Below, one piece after another: positions 53,183 through 61,397 of a DNA stretch of 64,000 nucleotides (position 1 is the stretch's first letter; the number at the start of each line of letters is the position of its first letter). Under the pieces are notes generated by a model that worked only from the letters and a program-made list of their open reading frames with translations, was not told the origin of the DNA and did not search any database. This DNA is from Noviherbaspirillum saxi (GTDB lineage Bacteria; Pseudomonadota; Gammaproteobacteria; Burkholderiales; Burkholderiaceae_D), in NCBI RefSeq assembly GCF_003591035.1, contig NZ_QYUO01000003.1:1240001-1304000 (forward strand), written 5' to 3'. The position numbers were made by a program, and so were the translations under genes.

Positions 53183-54073
53183 TTATTGATAACCGATGCT
53201 GAAATCATGTCCCCACAGACTGACTGCGGTCGCTTCGTACACGCTGTGCTTGTCCCAGTCGACCTGCAAACCGCCGTGACCGTACTCAAGGTCAAAGCCG
53301 CCCGGCGTCTTCATGTAGAACGAAGTCATGTGGTCGTTGCAGTGGCGCCCAAGCGTCGCCGACATCTTCACGCCATGCGTGCGCACACGGTCCAGCGCGC
53401 GGCCGACTTCATCCATCGACGGCACTTCGACCATCGCATGCACGCAGCCGCTTTCAACCGGCATCTCGAAGATCGCGAGGCTATGGTGCCGGCTGTTATT
53501 GCAATGCATGAAATGGATACGCTTTTCCGGCTCATTTGGATCAGGCGTGAAGCGCACACGGAAAATATCGGACAGACGGAAGCCGAGTACGTCGGCAAGG
53601 AAACCGTAGGTCCTATCAAAGTCCGGTGCCGGCAGCACCACATGGCCCAGCCCCATGTCGCTGGTAATAAACTCGGGCACGCCGATGGGCGATACAAAAC
53701 GACGGAAATCGGACTTGGCGCCCCAGAAAATTTCATGGCGATTACCGGACGGATCGGTGACCCAGCACATCTCCTGTACACGGCGCAACGCGCAATCGCC
53801 GGCGCTGCCAAGCTGCACTTCATGCTTTTGTAGCAATTGCACGGCTTGCGCGAACGCGCTCGCATCGGCCACTTCCCAGCCGGACGCGAAATAGCGGTCC
53901 CGCTTGCCCGGCAATACCGCAAAACGGTATGCACGCTCGTCCATCTTCAGATACAGCGCGCCCTCCGGCCCGTCTTCCGCCATCATGCCGAGCACCTGCT
54001 CGCCGTAATGACGCCATTGGGACGCATCGGTCGTTTCGACGACGATATAGCCCAAACCGCGAATGTCGATCAT
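53183..54073 (-). CDS. hsaC: 3,4-DHSA extradiol dioxygenase (HsaC/TesB)
   Basis: 296-residue two-domain type I extradiol dioxygenase. The iron ligands His144 (GLGHVVL), His197 (NNSRHHSLAIF) and Glu263 (GGFDLEYG) are all present. The C-terminal stretch MSATLGRHCNDHMTSFYMKT and the end AVSLWGHDFSIGY are very like HsaC. It cleaves catecholic ring A of 3,4-DHSA between C4 and C5 to give 4,9-DSHA, the substrate of HsaD. It heads the 17-gene minus-strand operon. CCAGGAGAGCGGC precedes the ATG, and the shared operator lies 61 bases upstream. Confidence 0.92.
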   Translation of the reverse strand: MIDIRGLGYIVVETTDASQWRHYGEQVLGMMAEDGPEGALYLKMDERAYRFAVLPGKRDRYFASGWEVADASAFAQAVQLLQKHEVQLGSAGDCALRRVQEMCWVTDPSGNRHEIFWGAKSDFRRFVSPIGVPEFITSDMGLGHVVLPAPDFDRTYGFLADVLGFRLSDIFRVRFTPDPNEPEKRIHFMHCNNSRHHSLAIFEMPVESGCVHAMVEVPSMDEVGRALDRVRTHGVKMSATLGRHCNDHMTSFYMKTPGGFDLEYGHGGLQVDWDKHSVYEATAVSLWGHDFSIGYQ

Positions 54074-54134
54074 GCCGCTCTCCTGGAATTTGTTGATCTC
54101 TGAGATTGATTCTGTGGGAAGGAGGGGGGGCTGA

Positions 54135-54154
54135 CATCGTCTGATAAGACTAGC
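54135..54154 (-). promoter_or_regulatory. Candidate steroid-regulon operator (hsaC operon promoter)
   Basis: On the plus strand: CATCGTC, spacer TGATAA, GACTAGC. Read toward hsaC it is GCTAGTC-N6-GACGATG, ending 61 bases before the ATG. This one site would control the whole hsaC-ipd-kstD operon. Confidence 0.65.
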
Positions 54155-54212
54155 CGGAGGGATTGTGTGGCGTTTAGGCTGCGCTCATTTTTGATCCGAA
54201 GAGATATACCAA

Positions 54213-54375
54213 CTCCCTTCTCCCGCAAGCGGGAGAAGGGGCGGGGATGAGGGCGGTTGCCAAGTGAGTCGACGTTTGCCTATGAAGGGAATAGAAGACG
54301 TGAAAATCAAGGCATTCGTATGAAAGCGCTCTTGCTGGCGCCCTCACCCCCAGCCCCTCTCCCGCTTGCGGGAGA
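54213..54375. repeat. Paired inverted GC-rich hairpin repeats
   Basis: A hairpin CCTTCTCCCGC/GCGGGAGAAGG at 54216-54239 and a second CTCTCCCGC/GCGGGAG at 54357-54375 are also inverted relative to each other (GGGGATGAGGG on the left, CCCTCACCCCC on the right). The unit is of the kind that recurs between genes in Burkholderiales genomes, as I recall. Placed just after fadD3, it could stabilise or end that transcript. There is no gene in 54155-54402. Confidence 0.65.
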
Positions 54376-54402
54376 CAGGAGGTCAAGTTGGAAAGATTCC
54401 GG

Positions 54403-55974
54403 TTACACAGCCCGCCGCAACTGATGCTTCAATACCTTCCCCGCCGCATTCATCGGCAGTTCCCGCAAAAACTCCACCGCACACGGCGCCTTGTAATTCG
54501 CCATCCGCTGCCGCGCCCATGCCACCAGTTCGGCACTGGTCAGCGCAGCATCGCCGCGCAACACCACATAGGCCTTGCCCACTTCTCCCATCCGCTCATC
54601 CGGCATACCCACCACCGCAACCTGTGCAATCGCGGGATGGGCGGACAGCAAGCGTTCGATCTCCGCCGGATAGCAATTGAAACCGCCGCTGATATACATG
54701 TCCTTGAGCCGGTCGGTAATGCGCAGATAGCCGCGTTCATCGAGTGTGCCGACATCGCCTGTCCGCAACCAGCCTTCCGCGTCGACCGCCTCGCGGGTGC
54801 CGGCTTCGTCATTGAAATAGCCGCGCATGATGTTATAGCCGCGGATCGCGACTTCTCCCGGAACATTGGGTGCTGCCGTGCGCCCTTCCCCATCTATGCA
54901 GCGCACCTCGATGCCGGGCATCGCCCGCCCGCAAGTAGTGGCGATCGTGTCCGCATCGTCGCTCGCCTCGCACAACGTGGCAAAACCGCACGACTCGGTC
55001 AGTCCATAACCGGTCAGCACCGTCTTGAATCCGAGCTCGCGCCGCATGCGTTCGATCAGTACCGGCGGAATGCTGGCGGCACCGGTGACTGCCGCGCGCA
55101 GGCTGGACAGGTCGAATTCGGCCAGCGTCGGATGCGCGAGGATGCTGTGATACAGCGTCGGCGGCCCCGGCAGGATATTGATGCGCTCACCGGCGATACG
55201 CGCAAGCACCGCTTCCGCGTCGAACACCTGCTGCGGCACGATGGTGACGCCATGCATCAGCGCCGCCAGCCAGCCGGCCTTGTAACCGAATGCATGGAAA
55301 AATGGCCCGACAATCAGGTAGCGCTCCCCTGCCGTCAAGCCGACCGCATTGCCCCAGCTGGCGATCGCGCGCAGGTTTTGTCCATGCGCGGTCATTACGC
55401 CTTTCGGCCGGCCGGTGGTGCCGGAGGTAAACATCAGGTCCGACAGGTCGTCCGGCTGTACCGCTTCGGCGCGCGTCTGCGCCTCCTGTTGCAAAATCCG
55501 GTCGCCCTGTTCCAGAAAACGCTCCCAGCCGTCGTCGCCGGCTTCGCGCGCGCGCAGCACGATCACCCGTTCCAGCGTGGCCGGCTTATGGGCCGCCAGC
55601 AGATCCGGATAATAACTGCCGAGAAAATCCCCGATGCAAAACAATAGCCGTGCGCCGCTGTCATCCAGGATGTCGGCTGCTTCGTAGCCGCGCATGCGCG
55701 TGTTGATCGGTACCAGTACCGCGCCGGCGCTATGGATGGCGAGCGCGGCGACGATCCATTCCCATATATTGGGCGCCCAGATGCCAACCCGGTCGCCGGG
55801 CCGGATGCCAAGCGCGATCAAGGCGCGCGTCGCACGCCAGCGCAGTTCGTCCAGCCCGGCGTAGGTCAGGCGCGTCGGGCCGTCATCAATCGCACAGGCA
55901 TCGGGCCAGCGCGCGACGGCCGTGGACAACAGACAGGGTGTCGTATCCTGGAATGATAAGGAAGAAAGTGACAT
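54403..55974 (-). CDS. fadD3: FadD3-like acyl-CoA synthetase (HIP-CoA ligase)
   Basis: 523 residues from the ATG at 55974; the longer frame reads back through kshB. It is an ANL adenylating enzyme: P-loop LMFTSGTTGRPKGVM, GYGLTESCGFAT, LRTGDVGTLDERGYL, the hinge ISGGFNCYPAEIE and the catalytic Lys in AAGKVLKHQL. The early IRPGDRVGIWAPNIWEWIVAALAIHSAG region resembles FadD3. FadD3 couples CoA to the indane propanoate (HIP) released by HsaD, which starts C/D-ring degradation. It is last in the hsaA operon, starting 4 bases after kshB. Confidence 0.87.
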   Translation of the reverse strand: MSLSSLSFQDTTPCLLSTAVARWPDACAIDDGPTRLTYAGLDELRWRATRALIALGIRPGDRVGIWAPNIWEWIVAALAIHSAGAVLVPINTRMRGYEAADILDDSGARLLFCIGDFLGSYYPDLLAAHKPATLERVIVLRAREAGDDGWERFLEQGDRILQQEAQTRAEAVQPDDLSDLMFTSGTTGRPKGVMTAHGQNLRAIASWGNAVGLTAGERYLIVGPFFHAFGYKAGWLAALMHGVTIVPQQVFDAEAVLARIAGERINILPGPPTLYHSILAHPTLAEFDLSSLRAAVTGAASIPPVLIERMRRELGFKTVLTGYGLTESCGFATLCEASDDADTIATTCGRAMPGIEVRCIDGEGRTAAPNVPGEVAIRGYNIMRGYFNDEAGTREAVDAEGWLRTGDVGTLDERGYLRITDRLKDMYISGGFNCYPAEIERLLSAHPAIAQVAVVGMPDERMGEVGKAYVVLRGDAALTSAELVAWARQRMANYKAPCAVEFLRELPMNAAGKVLKHQLRRAV

Positions 55975-55978
55975 CGTA

Positions 55979-57046
55979 TTAATCCGGAAATCGTATGCGA
56001 ATCTCGGTGCTTGCTGCCGTTCCCTGGCAGGCGAGCGTCCAGCCTTCCGCCAGGTCGTCACTGTCGAGTACCGCGTTCGCGCGCAGCGACACTTCGCCTT
56101 TCTCGACCTTGCACATGCAGGCGCCGCAGGAACCGCTGCGACAGGAGTTCGGTGCTGCGAGGCCTGAGCGCAGCATGCTGTCGAGCAGCGTTTCGCCCGC
56201 TTTGCATTGCAATGCATGCGCGGTCCCGTCCAGCATCACCTCCAGCTCGGCAGCTGTCCCTTCTTGCGCTGCGGGCGATGCCACAGGCTGCGTGCCTGGA
56301 TCGTGGTCGAGCGAGACAAAGCGCTCGATATGCATCCGCTCGCGCGGCACGTCGAGCGCCATCAAGGCTGCGCGTGCGCCGTCCATGAAACTGGCCGGTC
56401 CGCAGATGAAGCATTGCGCGGCACGCCATGGCGCGGCCAGTGCCTGCAATTGTGTACTGCTCGGTATCCCTTGCACCGAATCCAGCCAGTGCAGCACGGT
56501 CAGCCGCTGCGGGTAAGCAGCGCCCAGTTCGCGCAACACCTCGCGAAAAATCACGGATTTTTCATCGCGATTCGCATAGATCAGCGTCACGCGTCCGTCG
56601 CCATTCCTTAATGCAGACTTGGCGATCGACAGCACCGGCGTGATGCCGCTGCCGCCCGCGAATAGCAAAAAATCATCGTCCAGGTTGCGTGGGACGAAGA
56701 CGCCTGCCGGCGGCAACGCTTCGACCGTACTGCCCGCGCGCAGCTGATCGCAGATCCAGTTGGACGCACGGCCGTCGGCGACCCGCTTGACGGTCACGCG
56801 CAACCTGGTGTCGATACCGGGCGCGCTCGACAGGGAATAGCAACGCGCCAGCGCACCCCGCTGATGCGGGATGCGCAAGGTCAAGAACTGGCCGGGCCGG
56901 TACTGGAACCGCTGCGTCAGCGATGCGGGAATGTCGAACACCAGCGACTTTGCATCGCTGGTTTCTTCGATCACTTCCGCGATCTTCAGCGTGTGATAGC
57001 CGTCATTCAATACGGCCGGCGCGGCTGCTTCGGCTAGCTCAGACAT
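55979..57046 (-). CDS. kshB: 3-ketosteroid 9alpha-hydroxylase reductase component
   Basis: 355 residues, close to KshB length. Order: FAD-binding barrel (YRPGQFLTLRIPHQ, ARCYSLSSAP), NAD-binding domain (LLFAGGSGITPVLSIAK), then a C-terminal plant-type [2Fe-2S] domain with CRSGSCGACMCKVEKGEV and a final Cys in WTLACQG. It passes electrons from NADH to KshA. The start at 57046 (MSELAEAAAP) overlaps the end of the 3beta-HSD gene by eight bases; a more upstream reading is possible but lies deeper in that gene. KshA is encoded 34 kb away with the same operator type. Confidence 0.87.
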   Translation of the reverse strand: MSELAEAAAPAVLNDGYHTLKIAEVIEETSDAKSLVFDIPASLTQRFQYRPGQFLTLRIPHQRGALARCYSLSSAPGIDTRLRVTVKRVADGRASNWICDQLRAGSTVEALPPAGVFVPRNLDDDFLLFAGGSGITPVLSIAKSALRNGDGRVTLIYANRDEKSVIFREVLRELGAAYPQRLTVLHWLDSVQGIPSSTQLQALAAPWRAAQCFICGPASFMDGARAALMALDVPRERMHIERFVSLDHDPGTQPVASPAAQEGTAAELEVMLDGTAHALQCKAGETLLDSMLRSGLAAPNSCRSGSCGACMCKVEKGEVSLRANAVLDSDDLAEGWTLACQGTAASTEIRIRFPD

Positions 57047-57794
57047 CGATCGAAGACTGTCCATTGTCAATGCGCAGTTCTGCGCCGTTAATGAAACGCG
57101 ATTCGTCGGATGCGAGGAAGAGCACCAGGTTGGAAATGTCCTGCGGCATGCACATGCGTGCCATCGGATCGCCTTGCACTTCGACAGCGGCTGCCGGATC
57201 GACGTTCGCCATCAGGTTCATCACCATCGGGGTCAGAATACCGTCCGGGTGGATCGAATTGCAGCGGATCTTGTAGCCGCGCTGTTTGCAATGCGCGGCC
57301 ACGCTGCGTGTCAGCGCGGTGACCGAGCCTTTCGACGCGCTGTAGGCGCAGAAATGTGCCATGCCGGCGATGGCGGCCAGCGACGACATGTTGATGATGG
57401 AACCGCCATTCTGCTTCATGGCGTCGACCGCGAATTTACAGCCAAGGAAATAACCGTCCGCATTGATCTTCTGGATCTTTTGCCACAATTCCAGTGACGT
57501 GTCCTCGATGCTTGCCATGGCGAGAATGGCGGCATTGTTGACCAGCACGTCGAGCTTGCCGAATTTTTCCAGCGTCGTCGATACGACTTTCTTCCAGTCG
57601 GATTCGCTTGCAATATCGTGCCGCATCGCCACGGCGCTTGCGCCGATTTCCTTGGCGACCGCTTGCACGCCTTCTTCATTGACATCGGTCAGCATCACCT
57701 GCGCGCCTTCCCGCGCCAGCAGCAATGCGTTTTCCTTGCCCACGCCACTGGCGGCGCCGGTAACCAGTACCACTTTTCCGTTGACTCTACCCAT
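57039..57794 (-). CDS. 3beta/17beta-hydroxysteroid dehydrogenase
   Basis: 251-residue SDR that tracks Comamonas testosteroni 3beta/17beta-HSD, as remembered, through long segments: GKVVLVTGAASGVG, MRHDIASESDW, VLVNNAAIL, AMKQNGGSIINMSS, the YSASKGSVTALTRS active site, RCNSIHPDGILTPM and LVLFLASDES. It oxidises 3beta- and 17beta-hydroxyls to ketones with NAD, the entry step for testosterone-like or 3beta-hydroxy steroids. AGGAGGGGAAG precedes the ATG. It lies between kshB and the Kst4D-like gene. Confidence 0.88.
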   Translation of the reverse strand: MGRVNGKVVLVTGAASGVGKENALLLAREGAQVMLTDVNEEGVQAVAKEIGASAVAMRHDIASESDWKKVVSTTLEKFGKLDVLVNNAAILAMASIEDTSLELWQKIQKINADGYFLGCKFAVDAMKQNGGSIINMSSLAAIAGMAHFCAYSASKGSVTALTRSVAAHCKQRGYKIRCNSIHPDGILTPMVMNLMANVDPAAAVEVQGDPMARMCMPQDISNLVLFLASDESRFINGAELRIDNGQSSIDV

Positions 57795-57821
57795 CTTCCC
57801 CTCCTGATAATTAATTAATGA

Positions 57822-59471
57822 TTAAGCTACGGTGCCGGTACGGCCGGCGCGCCGTCCGGACCAGATACAGTCGGCCAGCGACAGACCGCTGACGTAATGA
57901 TTGGAAGCGATGCCAAGTGCGGTGCGACCTGCCGCATGCAAACCGCGAATCGGTGAGCCATCAGCGCGCAGCACCATGCCGCTGCTTTCATCGACGCGCA
58001 AACCGCCCAGCGTGATGACCGGACATGGAAAAATTTTGCTATCCATCGAGATATTGATCGCGTACAAAGGCCCGTCTTGCAACTCAACCAGCATCGGTGC
58101 GGACTTGCCAAACGCATCCGCGCATTCACCTCTTGCCGCTGCGTTGTAGACAGCCAGCGTTGCGCTCAATTGTTGGGGCGGCATACCGAGTTTGGCCGCC
58201 AGCGCAGCGGCATCGGGCGCCTTGACAGCGCCGGCAAGCATCAGCATCAATGCAGGACCGCTCTGAAACAGCCATAGTCCGCCCTTCAGGCATTGCCGCA
58301 ATGCTTCACGCCGCAAACGGCTGTCGAGGATCAGCCATGCGCGTCCGTCTGCCTGCTCGCACATCACATGGCCGAGGCGCGCACCGTACACTTCTTCGTT
58401 GCAGATGCGACGGCCCTGCGCATCCACCACCATGCCACTGGTCCAGGGCAGTGGCGGATTGATGAAGCGCCAGGCCGAGACGTTATCCATCTGCATGCAT
58501 ACGCCGCCAGCGGACTGGCCAAGCCGGATTCCGCTGCCGTCGCAACCGGTGGTTCCCAGACGCCATGCCCGCAGATAACGCGGCGCATAGTGAGCGAGCA
58601 TCGCACGGTTAAAGACGAAGCCGCCAGTCGCCAGCACCACCCGTTGCCGGGCTCTTACCCAAACGCTTCGCGCATATCGCGTTTCAAGCAGAGTCAAGCC
58701 GCGGCGTAGCGCGTCGGCCAGTGCCGGCGCGACGTTATGCATGCCCTCTGCCAGATGGGCAAGGCGGCGGTGCAGCATGGCTGCCATGCCCTGCATTTGC
58801 CGCACTTCCGCGCCCAGCACATTGCCTTCGCTATCCATTACCAGCCGGCGTGCCGCGCATTGCAGGCGAACACCGACACCGGCCTGCGACACTGCTCGGC
58901 GCAACACCGCAAACAGCACGGCGCCGGACATGCCTTTTCCCTTTGCACGATGACCGCGCGGCGCGGGCGGCGCAATGCGGGCGTAATCCCGCACCGCTTC
59001 GTTGCCGGAGTAATACAGATAGTAGCCATCGGCCGGATAGGAGGTTTTGACGGGCGGTATCGTGGCATCGAACTGGACACCCAGGTGCGACAGCCATTCG
59101 ATCATTGACGCGCTGTTCCGGCAGAACGACTGCAGCGTCGATTCGCTCACCACCTCTCCAGTTTCCTGACGCAAGTAGTCATGCATGGCTTGCGGCGTAT
59201 CTGCGATACCGGCAAGGCGCTGCTGCGCAGTGCCGCCGCCGGCATACACGACGCCGCCGCTTTTGGCACTAGCGCCGCCGCCTTCGAAGCGATCGCACAG
59301 CATGACCTGTGCGCCGCCGTTATCGGCTTCCAGCGCCGCGCAAGCACCCGCAGCACCGAATCCGAGGACCAGGACGTCGCAATGCGCATCCCAGGCCACG
59401 CCATCCGTGTCGTCAACCACGAGCGGCATATCGATAGTCGTGACGGCGCTGTTCTGGTGAAGGTTACTCAT
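57822..59471 (-). CDS. 3-oxo-5alpha-steroid 4-dehydrogenase-like flavoprotein (Kst4D/TesI-like)
   Basis: 549 residues from the ATG at 59471, 19 bases after the hsaB stop; the open frame continues upstream into hsaB. The FAD motif is LVLGFGAAGACAALEA, followed by EGGGASAKSGGVVYAGGGT, a pattern seen in the fumarate reductase/KstD superfamily. The C-terminus has NHYVSGLSLADCIWSGRRAG, where the Tyr-x-Ser pair matches Kst4D rather than the YPGAG of KstD. Kst4D introduces the delta4 double bond into 5alpha-reduced 3-ketosteroids. The call is good at family level, moderate for the exact bond. Confidence 0.75.
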   Translation of the reverse strand: MSNLHQNSAVTTIDMPLVVDDTDGVAWDAHCDVLVLGFGAAGACAALEADNGGAQVMLCDRFEGGGASAKSGGVVYAGGGTAQQRLAGIADTPQAMHDYLRQETGEVVSESTLQSFCRNSASMIEWLSHLGVQFDATIPPVKTSYPADGYYLYYSGNEAVRDYARIAPPAPRGHRAKGKGMSGAVLFAVLRRAVSQAGVGVRLQCAARRLVMDSEGNVLGAEVRQMQGMAAMLHRRLAHLAEGMHNVAPALADALRRGLTLLETRYARSVWVRARQRVVLATGGFVFNRAMLAHYAPRYLRAWRLGTTGCDGSGIRLGQSAGGVCMQMDNVSAWRFINPPLPWTSGMVVDAQGRRICNEEVYGARLGHVMCEQADGRAWLILDSRLRREALRQCLKGGLWLFQSGPALMLMLAGAVKAPDAAALAAKLGMPPQQLSATLAVYNAAARGECADAFGKSAPMLVELQDGPLYAINISMDSKIFPCPVITLGGLRVDESSGMVLRADGSPIRGLHAAGRTALGIASNHYVSGLSLADCIWSGRRAGRTGTVA

Positions 59472-59490
59472 CGCAAGCGTTTGCAGGTGT

Positions 59491-60015
59491 TCACGCGCAA
59501 GCCAGTTCGGGCGGCAACGGTGCCGAGGTTGTGTAGACGCCGTCCACATACACCAGCGGCGACACGGTATTGCCGACAAAAATTTCCTCGATGCGGCCGA
59601 TGAACACGCTATGCGTGCCATATTCAAAGCGGCCATCCTGGCGGCAGATCACGCTGGCTTGCGCATCAGCCAGATAAGGCACGCCGTTCGCATTCGCGTT
59701 CCAGCTTCCTGCGGTAAAACGTTCTTCCCCTTTCAGGCGGCCGGCGCAGGCAAGCGCGATGTCCTGCTGATTCGACGCCAGGATATTGACGCAGAAATCC
59801 GCGCCTTGAAACAACGGCGGATGGATCGATGACGAGCGGTTAATGCAGATCAGCAGCGATGGCGGATCCGCCGACAGCGAATCCACCGCGCTGGCCGACA
59901 TCGCGTAGCGCTGTCCGTTGTGAATACAGGTGATCACGCTCACCGATTTCGCGAGGCGTCGCATCGCCTGCAGCATGGCGTTACGCAAGTCGTTTTGGGT
60001 CTCATGGGCGCTCAT
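59491..60015 (-). CDS. hsaB: HsaB-like flavin reductase of the 3-HSA hydroxylase
   Basis: 174-residue flavin reductase: MRRLAKSVSVITCIHNGQRYAMSAS near the start (broken by a turn), then SLSADPPSLLICINR, FCVNILASNQQDIA and the histidine-containing FEYGTHSVFIGRIEEI. It supplies reduced flavin to HsaA, which is encoded 72 bases upstream. CCGGAGGAACTCGGC precedes the ATG. It also matches TesA1 of Comamonas in position and role. Confidence 0.87.
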   Translation of the reverse strand: MSAHETQNDLRNAMLQAMRRLAKSVSVITCIHNGQRYAMSASAVDSLSADPPSLLICINRSSSIHPPLFQGADFCVNILASNQQDIALACAGRLKGEERFTAGSWNANANGVPYLADAQASVICRQDGRFEYGTHSVFIGRIEEIFVGNTVSPLVYVDGVYTTSAPLPPELACA

Positions 60016-60087
60016 GCCGAGTTCCTCCGGAAAGTTGATGATGCGGTTGCGACGGCATTGATGCCGCGTAATGCGCGGATATAGCGT

Positions 60088-61287
60088 TCAGACGAAGAAG
60101 TCGGCGTTGTCGCGTCCCAGCAGCATGCCGCCATAGTTGCGCGCGAACGGATCGACGTTGTTGGCGACATGCGAGCGCGCCGCATGCACGTCGAGAAAGA
60201 CGCGTGTCAGCGGATTGCTCAGGTAAATGCCGCGGCCGCCGCAATAGCGCAGCAGGCGGCTGACATGCGCGGCCGAACGCTCGGCCACGGCGGCGGAGTG
60301 ATATCGATACTGCACCCGTGTCTTGACCGGCAATGGCTGTCCTTCATCCGCCGCCTTCATCATGACGCTGAAATTGCGCTGCAATACCGCTTTCATTTCA
60401 TCGACCGCCGCCTGCGCATCGGCGCACGCGAGTTGTGCGCCTGTGTCTTCAGTGGTTTTTTGGCCGGTGTTGCTGCTGACACGCGCGGGCGCGCTTTGCA
60501 GGAACAGATTGATCGCGCCTTGCAATGCACCGATGGAACCGGTCGATACCGCCCGCACGAAAATCTGGGCGAACGGGAGCCGGTATAGCGGCGCGGTATT
60601 GACGCGATTGCCCGGGCTGTCGCAGGCGAAGCCGTCTATGGCCTTGTGCGTGCGGTACTCAGGAACGAATGCATCCTCCACCACGATGTCGTGACTGCCG
60701 GTCCCGCGCAGCCCCATCACATCCCAGTTGCGGACAATTCTGTAGTCGGCGCGCGGCAACAGGAAAGTACGGTATTCAGGCGCGCCATCGCTATCTTTCG
60801 GACGCACCAGCGCGCCGAGCAGCACCCAGTCGCAATGTTCGCTGCCACTGGAAAATCCCCAGTGGCCGGAGAGGCGAAATCCTCCATCCACTTCCGTCAC
60901 CTTGCCGACCGGCATATAGGTGGATGAGGTCAATACCGTGCTGTCCCTGCCCCAGACCTCTTCCTGCGCCCGCTCGTCGAACAACGCAATTTGCCAGTTA
61001 TGCACCGCCACCACGCCGTACACCCAAGCGCTCGACATGCAGCCTTCCGCAAGAGCCATCTGAATCCCGTAGAAGACATCGGGATCCATCTCGTATCCTC
61101 CATACCGTTTCGGCTGCAGCACACGGAAAAAGCCAGCCTTCTGAAAATCGGCGATGGTTTCGTCGGGAATCTTCGCATCCCGCTCGGCCTGCGGAGCCCG
61201 CTGGGCAAGGATAGGCGCGAGTGCACGTGCCCGTTCAATCAAACCTTCAGCCGTCTCAACATTGTCCGACGTTCCCTGTCGCATCAT
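60088..61287 (-). CDS. hsaA: 3-HSA 4-hydroxylase oxygenase (HsaA/TesA2)
   Basis: 399-residue flavin-dependent monooxygenase of the acyl-CoA dehydrogenase fold (group D). It has KIPDETIADFQKAGFFRVLQPKRYGGYE-type N-terminal features (seen at about 40-70), the middle SGHWGFSSGSEHCDWVLLGA motif, and a C-terminal YLSNPLTRVFLDVHAARSH that holds the conserved His region. It hydroxylates 3-HSA at C4 to the catechol 3,4-DHSA, the HsaC substrate. GGAGAGCGG precedes the ATG pair. It heads a six-gene operon, with the shared operator 90 bases upstream. Confidence 0.9.
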   Translation of the reverse strand: MMRQGTSDNVETAEGLIERARALAPILAQRAPQAERDAKIPDETIADFQKAGFFRVLQPKRYGGYEMDPDVFYGIQMALAEGCMSSAWVYGVVAVHNWQIALFDERAQEEVWGRDSTVLTSSTYMPVGKVTEVDGGFRLSGHWGFSSGSEHCDWVLLGALVRPKDSDGAPEYRTFLLPRADYRIVRNWDVMGLRGTGSHDIVVEDAFVPEYRTHKAIDGFACDSPGNRVNTAPLYRLPFAQIFVRAVSTGSIGALQGAINLFLQSAPARVSSNTGQKTTEDTGAQLACADAQAAVDEMKAVLQRNFSVMMKAADEGQPLPVKTRVQYRYHSAAVAERSAAHVSRLLRYCGGRGIYLSNPLTRVFLDVHAARSHVANNVDPFARNYGGMLLGRDNADFFV

Positions 61288-61377
61288 CCGCTCTCCATAT
61301 GATCTGCAATTGCATTGCCCGGCAATGATTGATCTATCTGCCGTTGATCACATGTTTGTCTAGAATGAACGACGGAA

Positions 61378-61397
61378 CATCGTCCGAAAAGACTAGT
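61378..61397 (-). promoter_or_regulatory. Candidate steroid-regulon operator (hsaA operon promoter)
   Basis: On the plus strand: CATCGTC, spacer CGAAAA, GACTAGT. Toward hsaA it reads ACTAGTC-N6-GACGATG and ends 90 bases before the ATG. Confidence 0.65.

Noticed and set aside
54403..56217. Longer 604-residue reading of fadD3
   Set aside because: The extra N-terminus is the out-of-frame kshB sequence; the ATG at 55974 gives a normal ANL enzyme length.
57822..59636. Longer 604-residue reading of the Kst4D-like gene
   Set aside because: The extension overlaps hsaB by about 145 bases and carries no flavoprotein homology; the ATG at 59471 is preferred.
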